Counted from the first letter of the stretch, positions 18,585-28,257 are shown. The stretch is DNA of 64,000 bases from Chromatiaceae bacterium (GCA_013426805.1 JACDZG010000025.1:1-64000); one strand, 5' to 3'. The notes: generated from the sequence alone by a model not told the origin. Numbers and translations are program-made.

Positions 18585-19373
18585 ATGGCCAATCTGAGCG
18601 ACACACTCGGTACTTTCATGCAGAACATGATGTCCCAGTCCGGTGAAAACCGGGTCGGGAACGTGCTCAAAGACCTTCAGGCCAATCTCGGCAACATGGT
18701 CAACAGTCAGGGCGGCGCCTCCGGCATCCTGGCCAACGTCATGGACAAGGCCAAGAGCACCCTGGGCAGCGCCGCGCAGAACCCGGCCCAGGCCGCGGGT
18801 CTCGGAGCCGTGCTGGGGTCATTGCTCGGCGGGGGCAGCAGTGCGGTCTCGGGGGCCGTCAAAGGCGGTGCCATGGCGCTGCTGGCCGGTGTCGCCTACA
18901 AGGCGTTCACCGAGGCGGGAAAAGGCCCCGCGGTCGCGCAAGGGGGCGTCCCGCAGTTCACCGGCGGTGCCGTGCCGGTCGGGATGAAGACGCCGGAGAC
19001 CCCGGCCGAGGCGCAGGTCCTGGCGAACAACGCCGAATTGATCATGCGGGGCATGATCAATGCCGCCAAGGCCGACGGCGAGGTGAGCGCGGAGGAAATC
19101 ATGCGGATCGTCGGCAAGCTGAAAGAAGCGGGCATGGACGGTGATGCCGAGGCCTGGATCATGAAGGAACTGCGTCAGCCGCTCGATCTCGATGCCTTCG
19201 TCGCGCAGATCCCCAACCAGGAAGCGGCGGCGCAAATCTATGCCGCATCGCTGCTGGCGATCGAAGTCGATACCCCCCAAGAGCAGGCCTACCTGGCGGA
19301 CCTGGCCAAGAAGACCGGGCTCGATGCCGCGGTGGTGGCGAATATTCAGCAGACGTTGGGGGTCAAGGTCTGA
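18585..19373 (+). CDS. DUF533 (TerB-like) protein
   Basis: This 262-residue protein has a Gly/Ala-rich N-terminal half with a hydrophobic segment (GAVKGGAMALLAGVAYKAF). The C-terminal half is a TerB/DUF533 helical domain whose acidic motif AAKADGEVSAEEIMRI resembles the metal-binding helix of TerB proteins. The family (E. coli YebE) is often described as an inner-membrane protein of unknown role. GCGGAGC precedes the ATG. It stands alone between the SAM hydrolase and ubiT. Confidence 0.85.
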   Translation: MANLSDTLGTFMQNMMSQSGENRVGNVLKDLQANLGNMVNSQGGASGILANVMDKAKSTLGSAAQNPAQAAGLGAVLGSLLGGGSSAVSGAVKGGAMALLAGVAYKAFTEAGKGPAVAQGGVPQFTGGAVPVGMKTPETPAEAQVLANNAELIMRGMINAAKADGEVSAEEIMRIVGKLKEAGMDGDAEAWIMKELRQPLDLDAFVAQIPNQEAAAQIYAASLLAIEVDTPQEQAYLADLAKKTGLDAAVVANIQQTLGVKV

Positions 19374-19378
19374 TCTGG

Positions 19379-19417
19379 TAGTGGTTAGTGGTTAGTGGTT
19401 AGTGGCCACAGGCCACT
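19379..19417. repeat. Heptamer repeat and small hairpin downstream of the DUF533 gene
   Basis: Four tandem copies of TAGTGGT (the last with one change) run from 19379 to 19406. They merge into an inverted repeat AGTGGCC-ACA-GGCCACT (19401-19417). No T-run follows. It is a simple-sequence tract, possibly acting as a weak terminator. Confidence 0.7.
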
Positions 19418-19512
19418 GGCCACTTCCAACATTGATGACTCGCGCAAAGCCTCCCGCCGCGCGACAATGCACGGCTTTGTGATCCCCTTCACGGCCGCCT
19501 GAGACATTCCCC

Positions 19513-19962
19513 ATGAACCTACGCCCGCGCCTCCTGACCACCCTCTCCGCGCCCCTGCGCCTGCTGCCGACCCTGGCCCATAGCCAGGCGCTCGCGTTGA
19601 CGCTCAATCAGGTCATGAAGGACGCGATCACCGATGGCGAGCTCGATTTCCTCAAGGGCCGCACCGTCGGTATCGAGATCAGCGATCTGGGTATCCGCTA
19701 TCGCCTGGGGTTCGGCGCCGGGCGCATTCGCGGTTTCGGCGAAGGCGCGCCCGCGGATGCCAGCATCTCCGGCGGGCTCCACGAGTTCCTGTTGCTGGCC
19801 GCGCGGCGGGAGGACGCGGACACCTTGTTCTTCCAGCGCCGACTGCGGATGGCGGGTGACACCGAATTGGGACTTTATCTCAAGAACTTCCTCGATGCGT
19901 TCGAGCCGCCGGCGCGGGTCGCGCCTCTGATTCGCGGGCTGGATCGGCTGCTGGGGCGCTGA
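19513..19962 (+). CDS. ubiT: Anaerobic ubiquinone biosynthesis accessory factor UbiT (SCP2 domain)
   Basis: The 149-residue protein is an SCP2-type lipid-binding domain that matches UbiT (YhbT), the carrier that acts with UbiU and UbiV in oxygen-independent ubiquinone synthesis. Family features are LNQVMKDAITDGELDFLKGR, VGIEISDLGIRYRL, and the end LEFLLLAARREDADTLFFQRRL-like core with MAGDTELGLYLKNFLDA. ubiV and ubiU lie 10.5 kb downstream on the other strand, so all three members are in the window but separated by an accessory block. Confidence 0.9.
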   Translation: MNLRPRLLTTLSAPLRLLPTLAHSQALALTLNQVMKDAITDGELDFLKGRTVGIEISDLGIRYRLGFGAGRIRGFGEGAPADASISGGLHEFLLLAARREDADTLFFQRRLRMAGDTELGLYLKNFLDAFEPPARVAPLIRGLDRLLGR

Positions 19963-19989
19963 GCCGGTGGGCCTGGGTCATCAACCGCC

Positions 19990-21135
19990 ATGAGCGAATA
20001 TCAGTACTACGAATTCCTGGCACTCGACCAACCACTGACCGACGAGCAGATGGCCCAACTGCGGCGCTGCTCCACCCGCGCCGAGATCAGCTCCACCCGT
20101 TTCTTCAACGAGTATCACTGGGGCGATTTGAAGGGCGATCCCAGACGTTGGATGGAGCAGTATTTCGACGCCTTCCTCTATTTCGCCAACTGGGGCTCGC
20201 ACTGGCTGATGCTGCGTCTGCCGGCCGCGCTCTTGCCCCCACACCAGATCCGTGACTACGCCTCGGAAGAGGCCCTGGAGATCCGGAAGGCGGGCGATCA
20301 CACCATCCTCTCCTTCACGTCGGAGATCGAGGAGCCCGACTGGGAGGGCGAGTCCTACTCGCTTGGTTCACTCGCGGCGTTGCGCTCGGCGCTGATTGCG
20401 GGCGACCGGCGCAGTCTTTACCTCGGCTGGCTGAGCGGCATCCATGATGCGGAGGACCTGAGCCCGGAGCCTCCAGTCCCGCCCGGTCTCGCGGAACTCG
20501 ATGCAGCGCACCGCGCGCTGGCGGACTTCCTGCGCATCGGGCCGGACCTGCTCGCCGTCGCGGCCGAGCGCAGTGCCCCGCTTCAGGAGGCCAGGCCGGA
20601 CCAGGCCGCTTTCGCCGGCTGGGTCCAGGCCCTGTCGCCGACCCACAAGGACGCCTTGCTCACCGAGCTGCTGGTCGCCGCTGGTCCCTACCCCCTCGCC
20701 GCCCTGCGACAGCGGGCCGAGTGGGAACTGGGCGCGGCCAACCCCGCCCACTCCGGACAGGCCGAACGCCGCACTGCCGCCGCACTGTGGCGCCGCGCCA
20801 AACAGCTCGAAGGTGAACGCCGCGCGCACGCGGCCCGCGAGCGCGCCGCCACCAAGGCCCGCCAGGAGGCCGAGGAGGCGAAACGTCGGCGGCTTTATCT
20901 CCAGGGCTTGCGCGGCCGTGAGGACGCACTGTGGCAGACGATCGAGACCCTGATCGAGACCCGGCAGACCAGCAGCTACGGGCAGGCGGTCGCGAAGCTG
21001 CAGGACCTGCGTGACCTGGCCGCTCTGGACCAGCAGACCGCCGCGTTCAGGGAGCGGATGGCCGTGCTGTCCGCCAAGCACGCGAAAAAACAGACGCTGA
21101 TCCGCCGTTTCCGCGAGGCCAAGCTCTTCGATTGA
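19990..21135 (+). CDS. Conserved protein of unknown function with C-terminal coiled coil
   Basis: I cannot assign a function. The 381-residue protein has a well-structured N-terminal part (MSEYQYYEFLALDQPLT, then FNEYHWGDLKGDP, FLYFANWGSHWLMLRLP) whose aromatic, non-repetitive composition looks like a conserved globular domain. The C-terminal third (about 250-381) is Ala/Arg/Glu rich and predicted to be coiled coil. It starts 27 bases after ubiT on the same strand and may be cotranscribed. It is the last gene before the accessory island. Confidence 0.8.
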   Translation: MSEYQYYEFLALDQPLTDEQMAQLRRCSTRAEISSTRFFNEYHWGDLKGDPRRWMEQYFDAFLYFANWGSHWLMLRLPAALLPPHQIRDYASEEALEIRKAGDHTILSFTSEIEEPDWEGESYSLGSLAALRSALIAGDRRSLYLGWLSGIHDAEDLSPEPPVPPGLAELDAAHRALADFLRIGPDLLAVAAERSAPLQEARPDQAAFAGWVQALSPTHKDALLTELLVAAGPYPLAALRQRAEWELGAANPAHSGQAERRTAAALWRRAKQLEGERRAHAARERAATKARQEAEEAKRRRLYLQGLRGREDALWQTIETLIETRQTSSYGQAVAKLQDLRDLAALDQQTAAFRERMAVLSAKHAKKQTLIRRFREAKLFD

Positions 21136-21188
21136 GGCGTATCGGTTGGCGTATCGCATTCGGACGTGATAACCGGACGTACATACAA

Positions 21189-21215
21189 GGGGCGGGTTTC
21201 AAACCCGCCCCTACA
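21189..21215. repeat. REP-like palindrome
   Basis: GGGGCGGGTTT and its reverse complement flank a single C (21189-21211), followed by CTACA. It shares the GGGGCG core and the TACA tail with the 13.7 kb elements, so it is probably a related REP sequence. It marks the left edge of the accessory block. Confidence 0.7.
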
Positions 21216-21255
21216 CCAAGGTCTGTCTGGATATCAGGCACGAAGGCGATAGCAG

Positions 21256-21308
21256 AGGCGGTCAGCGGCAGTTCAGGCCGGGAGTCCATGGAGTAACCGC
21301 CGCAGGAG
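21256..21308. repeat. Fragment duplicated from the res/xre junction
   Basis: Bases 21256-21292 are identical to 24642-24678, and the next 16 bases match at 13 positions. The downstream copy spans the overlap between the end of the antitoxin gene and the start of the RES toxin gene. The fragment still encodes MDSRPELPLTA on the minus strand and then diverges. It is a remnant of a second toxin-antitoxin locus, or a recombination footprint, just upstream of the NACHT-FGE gene. Confidence 0.85.
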
Positions 21309-21378
21309 TTTGCCGGTTAAGGGGCCTCGACACGCGACCATAGACCATCGTGGAAGCACGCAACGACTGGTATCACTG

Positions 21379-24135
21379 ATGCAGCGGGACGACGACAAGC
21401 AGGCGGAGCCGGCGGACCGCGCCAGGCGGCTGCTCGCCGACTGTTTCACCGGACTCACGGCGGAACAGCGCCAGGCCATCCTGGACCGCGCCTTCCAGGG
21501 ACTGACGCATGACCCCAGGGGCCGGCTGAACAACGCGGGTTCGGCCGATGAGTTCGCCACCCACTGCGTGAGCCGGTTGATGGACTTCGGCTGTACCGAC
21601 GGCCGCCGCCATGCACTCTCCCGTCTGCTCGTCACCCTCCGCGAAGAGCGGGGCACCCACCCACCGCCGGACCTGATCGACCTACCGCCGCTCCTGGATG
21701 GACGCTGCGCCCTGCCGGGCCGGGAAGAGGAGCACGCCTACCTGCAGGCTCTGCTTGCCGACTGCCGGGCAAAGGCCGCCAAATACGCCTCGCTGCGCGG
21801 GGTCGCCCGCTGTGCCGCGGCCATCCCCGTCGCGGCAGACCTGGAGGATCAGGACGACATCGCCCTGTTGAGCGGACTGCGCCGCAGGGCGCCAACCCAG
21901 TGCGAGCCGCCCGTTGAGACCCGCGACTATCCCCACATCCTGGAGGCTTTCGGCCAGGTCCCGCGCGCCGCCCTGCTCGGTCAGCCCGGTGCCGGCAAGA
22001 GCACCACCCTGAGACGGCTGGCCGCCGACCGGGCCGCTGCGGCCCTGGAGCAGCCTGCCGCACCGCTGCCGATCCTGGTCAACCTGGGGGCCTGGACGGG
22101 CGGCGAGGACCTGGCCGCCTTTCTGGCTGTCCAGGCCCCTGGGGTGGGCGCTGCCGCCGCGGCACTCGCTCAGGCCGGGCGCCTGATCCTGCTTCTGGAC
22201 GGTCTGAACGAAGTCCCCACCGCCCAGCGTGCCGCCAAGGGAGCGGCCCTCCGCGCCTTTCTCGGGACTCTGCCCGCAGTTAGCCCGGTGGTAGTCTCCT
22301 GCCGCGCCGACGACTATGTCGACGACCTCGACCTGGGGTTCGACACCCTGACCCTTCAACCCCTGAGCCCCCAGCGGGTGCGCGACGTGCTTGTCCACTG
22401 GCTGACCCGTGCCGACCCGGTGCATGGCAAGTCTCGCGCCCAGGGGCTCTTCTGGCAACTGGCCGGCGACCCGGCCCTGGAATCCGTGCTCGCCGCTTGG
22501 CGTGCCGCCGGCGCGGACGAGGACCTGTTCTGGAACGCCCCCGACATCCCGCGGGAGTCGCCCGATATCTCCGGCAAGACCGGCCCGGCGCAGGATGCCC
22601 TCTGGCGTCGCCACGTCCGCGACCCTCGCGGTCTGCTGCGCCTCGCCGCCAATCCCTTCATGCTCACCATGCTCTATTTGGTATGGCACGACCGGGGCGG
22701 GATCCTGCCGCGCAATCGCGGCGATCTGTTCGATCGTTTCGTCGAAAACCTGCTGCGTCGGGAAGGGCTGGCGGCTGCCGGGGGTGACCCTGATGGGTCG
22801 GCGCGCTACACCCCGGTCGGGGAGCGCTTACTCGCGGCACTCACCGGGCTCGCCTGGGTCATGCAGGGGCGGCGCAGCGCGGAAGGCGGCGTCGACGCGG
22901 TAGACCCCGGCGTCCTGACCCTCGTCACCCGCACGGAAGCCCGGTCAGCCCTGGGCGGCGAGTCATTGCTCAAGAAGGCGCTGGATGCCACCCTGCTGGA
23001 GGGCAGTGACGGGCTGCGCTTCCGCCACCAGCTTCTGCAGGAGTATTTCACCGCCCGCGCCATGCAGGCGCGTTTGCGCGACGGTACCCTGCACGCGACC
23101 GACCTCTGGCCGGCCGCGGCCTGGTGGAAACGCAGCGGCTGGGAGGAGTCCGCGGCGCTCCTGGCCGGGCTCCATCCGCAGGACTGTGCCCCGATCATCC
23201 GCTGGTTGCGGGATGCCCAACCGGAGCTTGCCGCCCAGTGTCTGCTGGATTCGGGTGCCGAGGTGGCCGAGCGCCCGGCCCTCCTCGACGAACTGCGCGC
23301 CGCCTGGTTGCCCCGTCTCACCGACGTGGTGACCGACCCCGCCCCTGAGGCTCGCGCCGCGGTGGGCCGCGCGCTGGGGCAACTGGGTCTGGATAACCGC
23401 CGCGGCGTCGGGCTCACCGCTGCGGGCCTGCCGGACATCGATTGGGTACCTATTGACGGGGGTGAGTTCCTCTACCAGGACGGCGAACGCCGCCGGGTCG
23501 ACCCCTTCCAGATCGCCCGCTTCCCAGTGACCAACGCCCAGTTCCGGGCCTTCCTCGCTGACCCGGAAGGTTACGCCAACGATCGTTGGTGGCGGGCGCT
23601 TACCGATCCGCAGCGCAATCCCGCCGCGCCCGCCTGGGACCTCCCCAATCACCCCCGCGAGACGGTCAGTTGGCACGAGGCCATGGCCTTCTGTGCCTGG
23701 CTTGGCGAGCGGTTGGGGTTTCCCGTGAGCCTGCCGACCGAATGGCAATGGGAGCGTGCGGCCCGCGGCACCAGCGGACGTGAATACCCCTGGAACGATG
23801 GCTACCGGGTCGGCATGGCCAATATTAACGAGACCTGGGTGCATGACGGACCTCACTCTTTGGGTCGGACCTCGGCGGTGGGGATCTATCCCCAGGGGGC
23901 ATCCGTGGAAGAACGGGTGCTGGACCTCTCCGGAAACGTCTGGGAATGGTGCCTGAACGAGTATGCGAAACCGCAGCGCATCCAGCTGGGCGGCGTCGTG
24001 TCGCGCGTAGTGCGCGGCGGTTCCTGGTTTGACGTCCGGTCCCTCGCGCGCGCGGGCTACCGCTTCCCTTACCATCCGCGCAGCCGGGACCACGACTTCG
24101 GATTCCGCTTGGTGTGCGCGGCCCCCATCCGCTGA
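21379..24135 (+). CDS. NACHT NTPase with N-terminal adaptor-like domain and C-terminal FGE-sulfatase domain
   Basis: This is a large STAND-class protein (about 918 residues from the ATG at 21379; a TTG at 21310 is the alternative). An N-terminal helical domain of about 100 residues (ILDRAFQGL, then VSRLMDFGCTDGRRHALSRLL) resembles the starts of two nearby proteins. The NACHT core has Walker A GQPGAGKST near residue 200 and Walker B LILLLDGLNE near 270, followed by a helical region. Residues about 687-915 are a formylglycine-generating-enzyme-like domain (PVTNAQFRAFL, LPTEWQWERAARG, DLSGNVWEWC, VRGGSWFD, FGFRLVCA). In such fusions the FGE-like domain is usually regarded as a ligand-sensing module rather than an enzyme. 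Convergent with the RES toxin gene. A role in phage or stress defence is inferred. Confidence 0.88.
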   Translation: MQRDDDKQAEPADRARRLLADCFTGLTAEQRQAILDRAFQGLTHDPRGRLNNAGSADEFATHCVSRLMDFGCTDGRRHALSRLLVTLREERGTHPPPDLIDLPPLLDGRCALPGREEEHAYLQALLADCRAKAAKYASLRGVARCAAAIPVAADLEDQDDIALLSGLRRRAPTQCEPPVETRDYPHILEAFGQVPRAALLGQPGAGKSTTLRRLAADRAAAALEQPAAPLPILVNLGAWTGGEDLAAFLAVQAPGVGAAAAALAQAGRLILLLDGLNEVPTAQRAAKGAALRAFLGTLPAVSPVVVSCRADDYVDDLDLGFDTLTLQPLSPQRVRDVLVHWLTRADPVHGKSRAQGLFWQLAGDPALESVLAAWRAAGADEDLFWNAPDIPRESPDISGKTGPAQDALWRRHVRDPRGLLRLAANPFMLTMLYLVWHDRGGILPRNRGDLFDRFVENLLRREGLAAAGGDPDGSARYTPVGERLLAALTGLAWVMQGRRSAEGGVDAVDPGVLTLVTRTEARSALGGESLLKKALDATLLEGSDGLRFRHQLLQEYFTARAMQARLRDGTLHATDLWPAAAWWKRSGWEESAALLAGLHPQDCAPIIRWLRDAQPELAAQCLLDSGAEVAERPALLDELRAAWLPRLTDVVTDPAPEARAAVGRALGQLGLDNRRGVGLTAAGLPDIDWVPIDGGEFLYQDGERRRVDPFQIARFPVTNAQFRAFLADPEGYANDRWWRALTDPQRNPAAPAWDLPNHPRETVSWHEAMAFCAWLGERLGFPVSLPTEWQWERAARGTSGREYPWNDGYRVGMANINETWVHDGPHSLGRTSAVGIYPQGASVEERVLDLSGNVWEWCLNEYAKPQRIQLGGVVSRVVRGGSWFDVRSLARAGYRFPYHPRSRDHDFGFRLVCAAPIR

Positions 24136-24198
24136 TCACTGGATCGCTAGTCACCCTGGAAACAGCGGTGAGCTGTGGGCAATCTTTTCGGACCCGCT

Positions 24199-24675
24199 CT
24201 ATCGGTCAAACAGACGCTGATCCCAAACCACGGACTGGGGAGCACTGGCATCGATCAGGCTGAAGTCGGGGTGCCCCGGATTGATCAGGACATTGAACTC
24301 CCGCCGCGTCACCACGGACGGGACGAACAAGGCGGCGCTGCGCCCCGTGCGCAGCCAGGCATCGCCGGCGCACCGCGGCACGGACCAGTCATCCCCATCC
24401 CATCCGGGCAGTCCATCCGGCTCAATGCGTTCATATGCGACACCGGACGGGATACGGATGGCAATCCACTGAAAGTGCCGCGGCACGCGACCGCTGCCGG
24501 CTCGCACCAGGACCTCCAGCATGGCTCCCGCGTAGGTCGTCGCCGCGTAGATCACCGGTTTCCCCGGTGAATTCCAGCGTGCGCCATGCAGGGCGGCACC
24601 CGTGCCATCGAACAGCGGATGGCGTCCGTCGGCGATGCGGTAGGCGGTCAGCGGCAGTTCAGGCCGGGAGTCCAT
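24199..24675 (-). CDS. RES-domain toxin (MbcT/ParT-like)
   Basis: This 158-residue protein has the RES family signature AYRIADGRHPLFDGTGAAL, then GARWNSPGKPVIYAATTYA and LEVLVR. The conserved Arg, Tyr/Glu and Ser residues form the NAD-binding site. Characterised RES toxins deplete NAD+ by phosphorolysis or hydrolysis, or ADP-ribosylate targets. The ATG at 24675 lies inside the last codons of the antitoxin gene (17-base overlap), the usual antitoxin-first order. Confidence 0.92.
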   Translation of the reverse strand: MDSRPELPLTAYRIADGRHPLFDGTGAALHGARWNSPGKPVIYAATTYAGAMLEVLVRAGSGRVPRHFQWIAIRIPSGVAYERIEPDGLPGWDGDDWSVPRCAGDAWLRTGRSAALFVPSVVTRREFNVLINPGHPDFSLIDASAPQSVVWDQRLFDR

Positions 24676-25090
24676 GGAATAAACGCCACAGGAGATCCTC
24701 CACCCGCCGGGCACCCAACTCGGTGAGCGCAAGGTCGAGCGGTGCGCGGCCCTCGAGCATCGGGTGCGGTTCGTGCAGGAAGCGCCGGGCCGCGTCCGTG
24801 TCATCCCAGATATAGTCCGCGGTCGCCACCACGCGTGCCAGCCGCTCGGTCCGCTCGCTTTCCTGTGGACTCAGGACCCGGCGGCGCTTGTAGGTCGCTT
24901 CAGAGACAATCCCGTGCAGCAGCCGACGGCGTTCGCCGGGGTCCGCCACCGCGCGCGCGACGACCTGTGTGAGAGCGGCCTTGGGCAGCCCCCGATGCAC
25001 GGCCGCCTCCAGCATGCTCAGCGAGCCAATAGCCTGCCCGAGCACCGCTGCCCCACCCATGGCCTCGGCAATGCGTTGTGTTTCGATCAT
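24659..25090 (-). CDS. Xre/MbcA/ParS-type antitoxin
   Basis: This 143-residue protein has a divergent HTH-like N-terminal region and a C-terminal toxin-binding (DUF2384-type) domain. Matching features are LSPQESERTERLARVVATAD, the helix ending in ARRFLHEPHPML, then PLDLALTELGARRVEDLL. It neutralises the RES toxin and normally represses its own promoter. It is the first gene of the pair. About 320 bases separate it from the interrupted STAND gene end. Confidence 0.92.
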   Translation of the reverse strand: MIETQRIAEAMGGAAVLGQAIGSLSMLEAAVHRGLPKAALTQVVARAVADPGERRRLLHGIVSEATYKRRRVLSPQESERTERLARVVATADYIWDDTDAARRFLHEPHPMLEGRAPLDLALTELGARRVEDLLWRLFHGLPA

Positions 25091-25410
25091 TTCGTCACGT
25101 CCGTATCAATTGATCCCAAGGATAGCACCAACTGCACCTTGCAGCGGGCGTCGGAACGCTCAGTCCGGAAGCTCAGTTTGGATGGCGATAGTCACCAGAT
25201 CCCCCCTGGGGGTTTGGACGGACGGATCGACACGATCGTGCCCGATCCTGGCGGCCGGGTCATCCGCGATCGGTCGGCCGACGCGACAAACCTCAGCCGG
25301 TTCCGGCGGCGACGGCGGTCCGACCGCCGACCTGTTGATAACGATGTAAAAAAGAATGGCGCGACCGCGCTGCGCGCGGTCGGAGTGACCAGAGGATCAG
25401 TGTCCAGTGA
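25091..25410. other. Intergenic region between antitoxin gene and STAND-FGE pseudogene
   Basis: About 320 bases lie between the antitoxin start and the stop of the upstream same-strand gene. Apart from the terminator-like hairpin at 25348-25382, I see no convincing gene. The antitoxin promoter and its operator are expected here. The segment beside the FGE stop (TGATCACTGG) resembles the sequence following the NACHT-FGE stop at 24133, consistent with paralogous gene ends. Confidence 0.6.
25348..25382 (-). terminator. Terminator-like hairpin after the STAND-FGE gene
   Basis: A perfect 9-bp stem (25362-25370 with 25374-25382) with a 3-base loop is followed, in the minus direction, by six T residues after a short spacer. 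It lies about 30 bases beyond the FGE stop codon. The spacing of the T-run is a little long for an optimal terminator. Confidence 0.55.
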
Positions 25411-28008
25411 TCAGTGAATGGGGCACGCACACACCACACGGAACCCAACCGTGCCGCTACGGTTCGCCGGGTCGCGCCAGTAGCGGTAGACGACACGCGC
25501 GTTGGCTGGGGAACTATTCCAGGAGCCCCCGCGCAAGACACGGCCTGCATCGCCGCCCGGCCTGGCGAACTCCGGCCGGTAGAAGCGGTTCAGACACCAC
25601 TCCCAGACAGTGCCGGCCAGGTCGATCGCCCCCTGCCGGGAGGCGCCCTCTGGATAGAGCCCCACCGCGGTCAATCGGCCAAGCGTGCTCTCGCTCGTGT
25701 TGGCGCGCCCGTCCAACCAGTCAGGTCCCCATGGATACTGCCAGTCCGGCTTGCCGCTGCCAGCTGCCTGCTGCCATTCCCACTCGGTGGGAAGCCGGAT
25801 GGTGTCGGCGGCGGCCTGACCCAATTGCTGGTTGAGCCAATGGCAATAGGCCATCGCCTCCACCCAGGCGACATTGACCGCCGGGTGGTTGTCGCCCCCG
25901 ATTTGGCGGCCGGGTTCGACCCCTTAGGGCTTGCGAATCAGCGCAGCGAAGCCGTCCGAGTCATCCAGAAAGGCCCGCCACTGGCGGACCGTGACTGGGT
26001 ATCGGGCCAGGCGGAAGGGGGCGACGGCGCATCGCGGGCGGCTCCGGCGGCGCAGCCTGGACCAGAACCCGTATCCCGCGGTATCGATCTCCAATGTCAC
26101 CGTGCCGCCTGGGACCGCGCACCACTGGATGTCCGGTACGCCATCGGGGCGCAGTCCGGTCCCGGGGCGGGGGTCGTCGCTCGGCAGGAGGTTCAGCCGG
26201 TCGCCGATCCGGGCGCGGTCGCCGTGGTCGGTGGCGGGGTCCGCGAGGCGGGCGAGCAGGTCGTCCGGCGTCATGGGTCCGAGAAAAGCGCGCTCCCGCT
26301 CGCCCAGTGGAAAACGGGCCGCCATCCGGGTGAGCGCCGGGGCGGCCTCCATCACCCTGGAGTCGGGCCAGCGGTGGTCGGCGGCGCGGCCCTTGTTCGC
26401 CCAGACGGCCGCGGCGCGCTCGATCTCGCGGGTGAGGCGCAGCCCGTCGCGCGCGTCCGTCAGCCAGTCGCGCAGGCGCGGCCAAGTGCGGATCAGGGCC
26501 TCGTGAGCGACCTCCAGGGTCTGCTCGCCCGCGGCGTCACGGCCGGTGACCAGCAGGCGGGCGTCGGCCAGCTGGGTCACCAGCGACCAGGCGGACGCGC
26601 CGACCTCCGCCAGAGTGGCCCGGCGGCGGGTGTCGGGGGCGGCCTTGTCGAGCTGGACGAGCCGCAGGAAGAGATCGCGCGCCCGCTCGTGGTCTGTCTT
26701 GGGGTGGTCGATGACCGCGTCCGCATGTTGGACGATGGCGCCGCCGACGGCCCCGATGGCCTGATAGGCCGCATGGGACAGGCACCCGTCCTGACGTCTG
26801 GCCCAGAGTCGGGAGAGACAGAACTCCAGCAGTGGGAGTTGCCCCGGTTCCCGGCCCGCGTCATTGAGGATGCGCTCGACCAGTCCGCCCTCGAATTCCA
26901 GGCCGACCGCGTGGGCGGGGCCGACGATGGCTTGTTCCAGTTCGTCGCGAGTCATGGGGCTCAATGAAACCAGACCGGCGCCCCGAATGGCGTCGGCCAG
27001 GGGCCGATGGGCCAGCAGCAGGTGGTAGAAATCCGCCCGCAGGGTGAGGACGACGCGCAGCGGGGTGGCCGCGGCGGCGGCGATCAGGCTATCGGCGAAC
27101 CGGCCGGCGGCGGCGAGGCCGATGGTCTCGCGCCCGGTCGCGCGCGTGGGGTCGGCCGCGCGGGTCGATGTCGTCTGGTGGGTGTAGTGTTCCTCCCACT
27201 GATCCACCACCAGGAGCACCTGCTCCCGCTGCCGCTGCTTGCAGATGAGGCGAATCAGGTCCGGCAGGGTGAGTCTGGAGGGCAGCCCGGCCGCCCCGTC
27301 CGGGCCGGGCACGAGATCGGCTGCCAGCGTTTTGACTGCGCGCTGGCGCTCCGGGCCGTCCGGATAGGTGTCTCCCAGCAGGTCCACCAGACAGTCGGCT
27401 AGATTGCCCCAGGGATCGTCTCCCGGCCTGAGAATGCCGATCTCCCAGCCGCCGCGCTGCCGCAGCACCGGGATCAGACCGGCCTGGACCACGGAGGACT
27501 TGCCGCTGCCCGAGGGGCCGACCACGGCGACCAGGGGGCTTGCGTCCACCGCGGTCACCAGGTCTTGGATGAAGGTCTCACGCCCGAAAAACAGGTGCGC
27601 GTCTTGCTCCCGGAAGGCGCGCAGGTCGCGGTACGGGCAGTCGGTCGTGTCCGGGAGTCGGTCGCAGAGCGCGTCCAGGTCGCGGGTCAGGGAGGCCATC
27701 GCGGGTTGCCGGTCGGTGCCGGTCCCGGTCCGGATCTGATCGAGCAGGAGTGCGAGGGCGTGCCGGCCGCCGAGACAGCCGCAGCCAGCCAGGTAGTCGA
27801 CCAGGGCCACCGCGGCATGATAGGGGCCGCGGTTCAGATCCGGGCGGCGTTCGATGAGGGGTTCGGCCTCCGCGACCCCGCCAAAGGCAGCCTGGAAGAG
27901 GGCGAGGCGGCCGTCCTCGGTATTGAACTCGGGTTGTGCGCACAGCAGTTCGACGGCGCGGCTGCGCTGGGTGTGGCTGGGGTGATCTGGTGCCCTGCTG
28001 TTCGTCAT
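25411..28008 (-). pseudogene. nSTAND NTPase with C-terminal FGE-sulfatase domain, interrupted by an in-frame TAA
   Basis: The start is the ATG at 28008 (MTNSRAPDHPSH). The N-terminal about 110 residues (ALFQAAFGG, then ALVDYLAGCGCLGGRHALALLL) resemble the NACHT-FGE and phosphoesterase N-termini. An AAA/STAND core follows, with FFGRETFIQDLV and Walker A GPSGSGKSSVV near residue 165, LLVVDQWEEH as Walker B, and a winged-helix/helical region. A stop at 25924-25926 falls inside the FGE-like domain, after FDDSDGFAALIRKP-like sequence. The same reading frame reopens at once and encodes the rest of the FGE domain (DNHPAVNVAW, LPTEWEWQQAAG, DLAGTVWEWCLNR, VLRGGSWNS). Without the stop the protein would have about 865 residues. 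This is a nonsense mutation or a small local rearrangement, not a frameshift between halves. Confidence 0.85.
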
Positions 28009-28078
28009 CAGAAGCGCAGTTCTCCCACAAAGACACAACGATCGCAACGATTTTCAACCCGCTCCGGTCGCGCAGTAG

Positions 28079-28171
28079 GATGCGGTGAGTACTCGAACCG
28101 CATCCCCCCACACGGGTGGCGAATTCGCTAACCCATGGACGGGGAAGCGTTGGGGTTCGCTCACCCCAACG
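28079..28171. repeat. Two intergenic stem-loop elements
   Basis: Stem-loop one (28079-28104) pairs GATGCGGT with ACCGCATC around a 10-base loop. Stem-loop two (28148-28171) pairs CGTTGGGG with CCCCAACG around an 8-base loop. They lie in the divergent gap between the STAND gene and the Uma2 gene and look like dispersed intergenic hairpin repeats. Confidence 0.65.
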
Positions 28172-28257
28172 TCACCGGCGACGCCCGCCGGTGCCGATCC
28201 CGCCCGCTTCGTGCTAGGCTTGATTCCTGCAATTCCAAGACCGGACGCCTGCCGCCC

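Noticed and set aside
25924-25926. Stop codon readthrough by selenocysteine or pyrrolysine
   Set aside because: The codon is TAA, which is not used for either residue.
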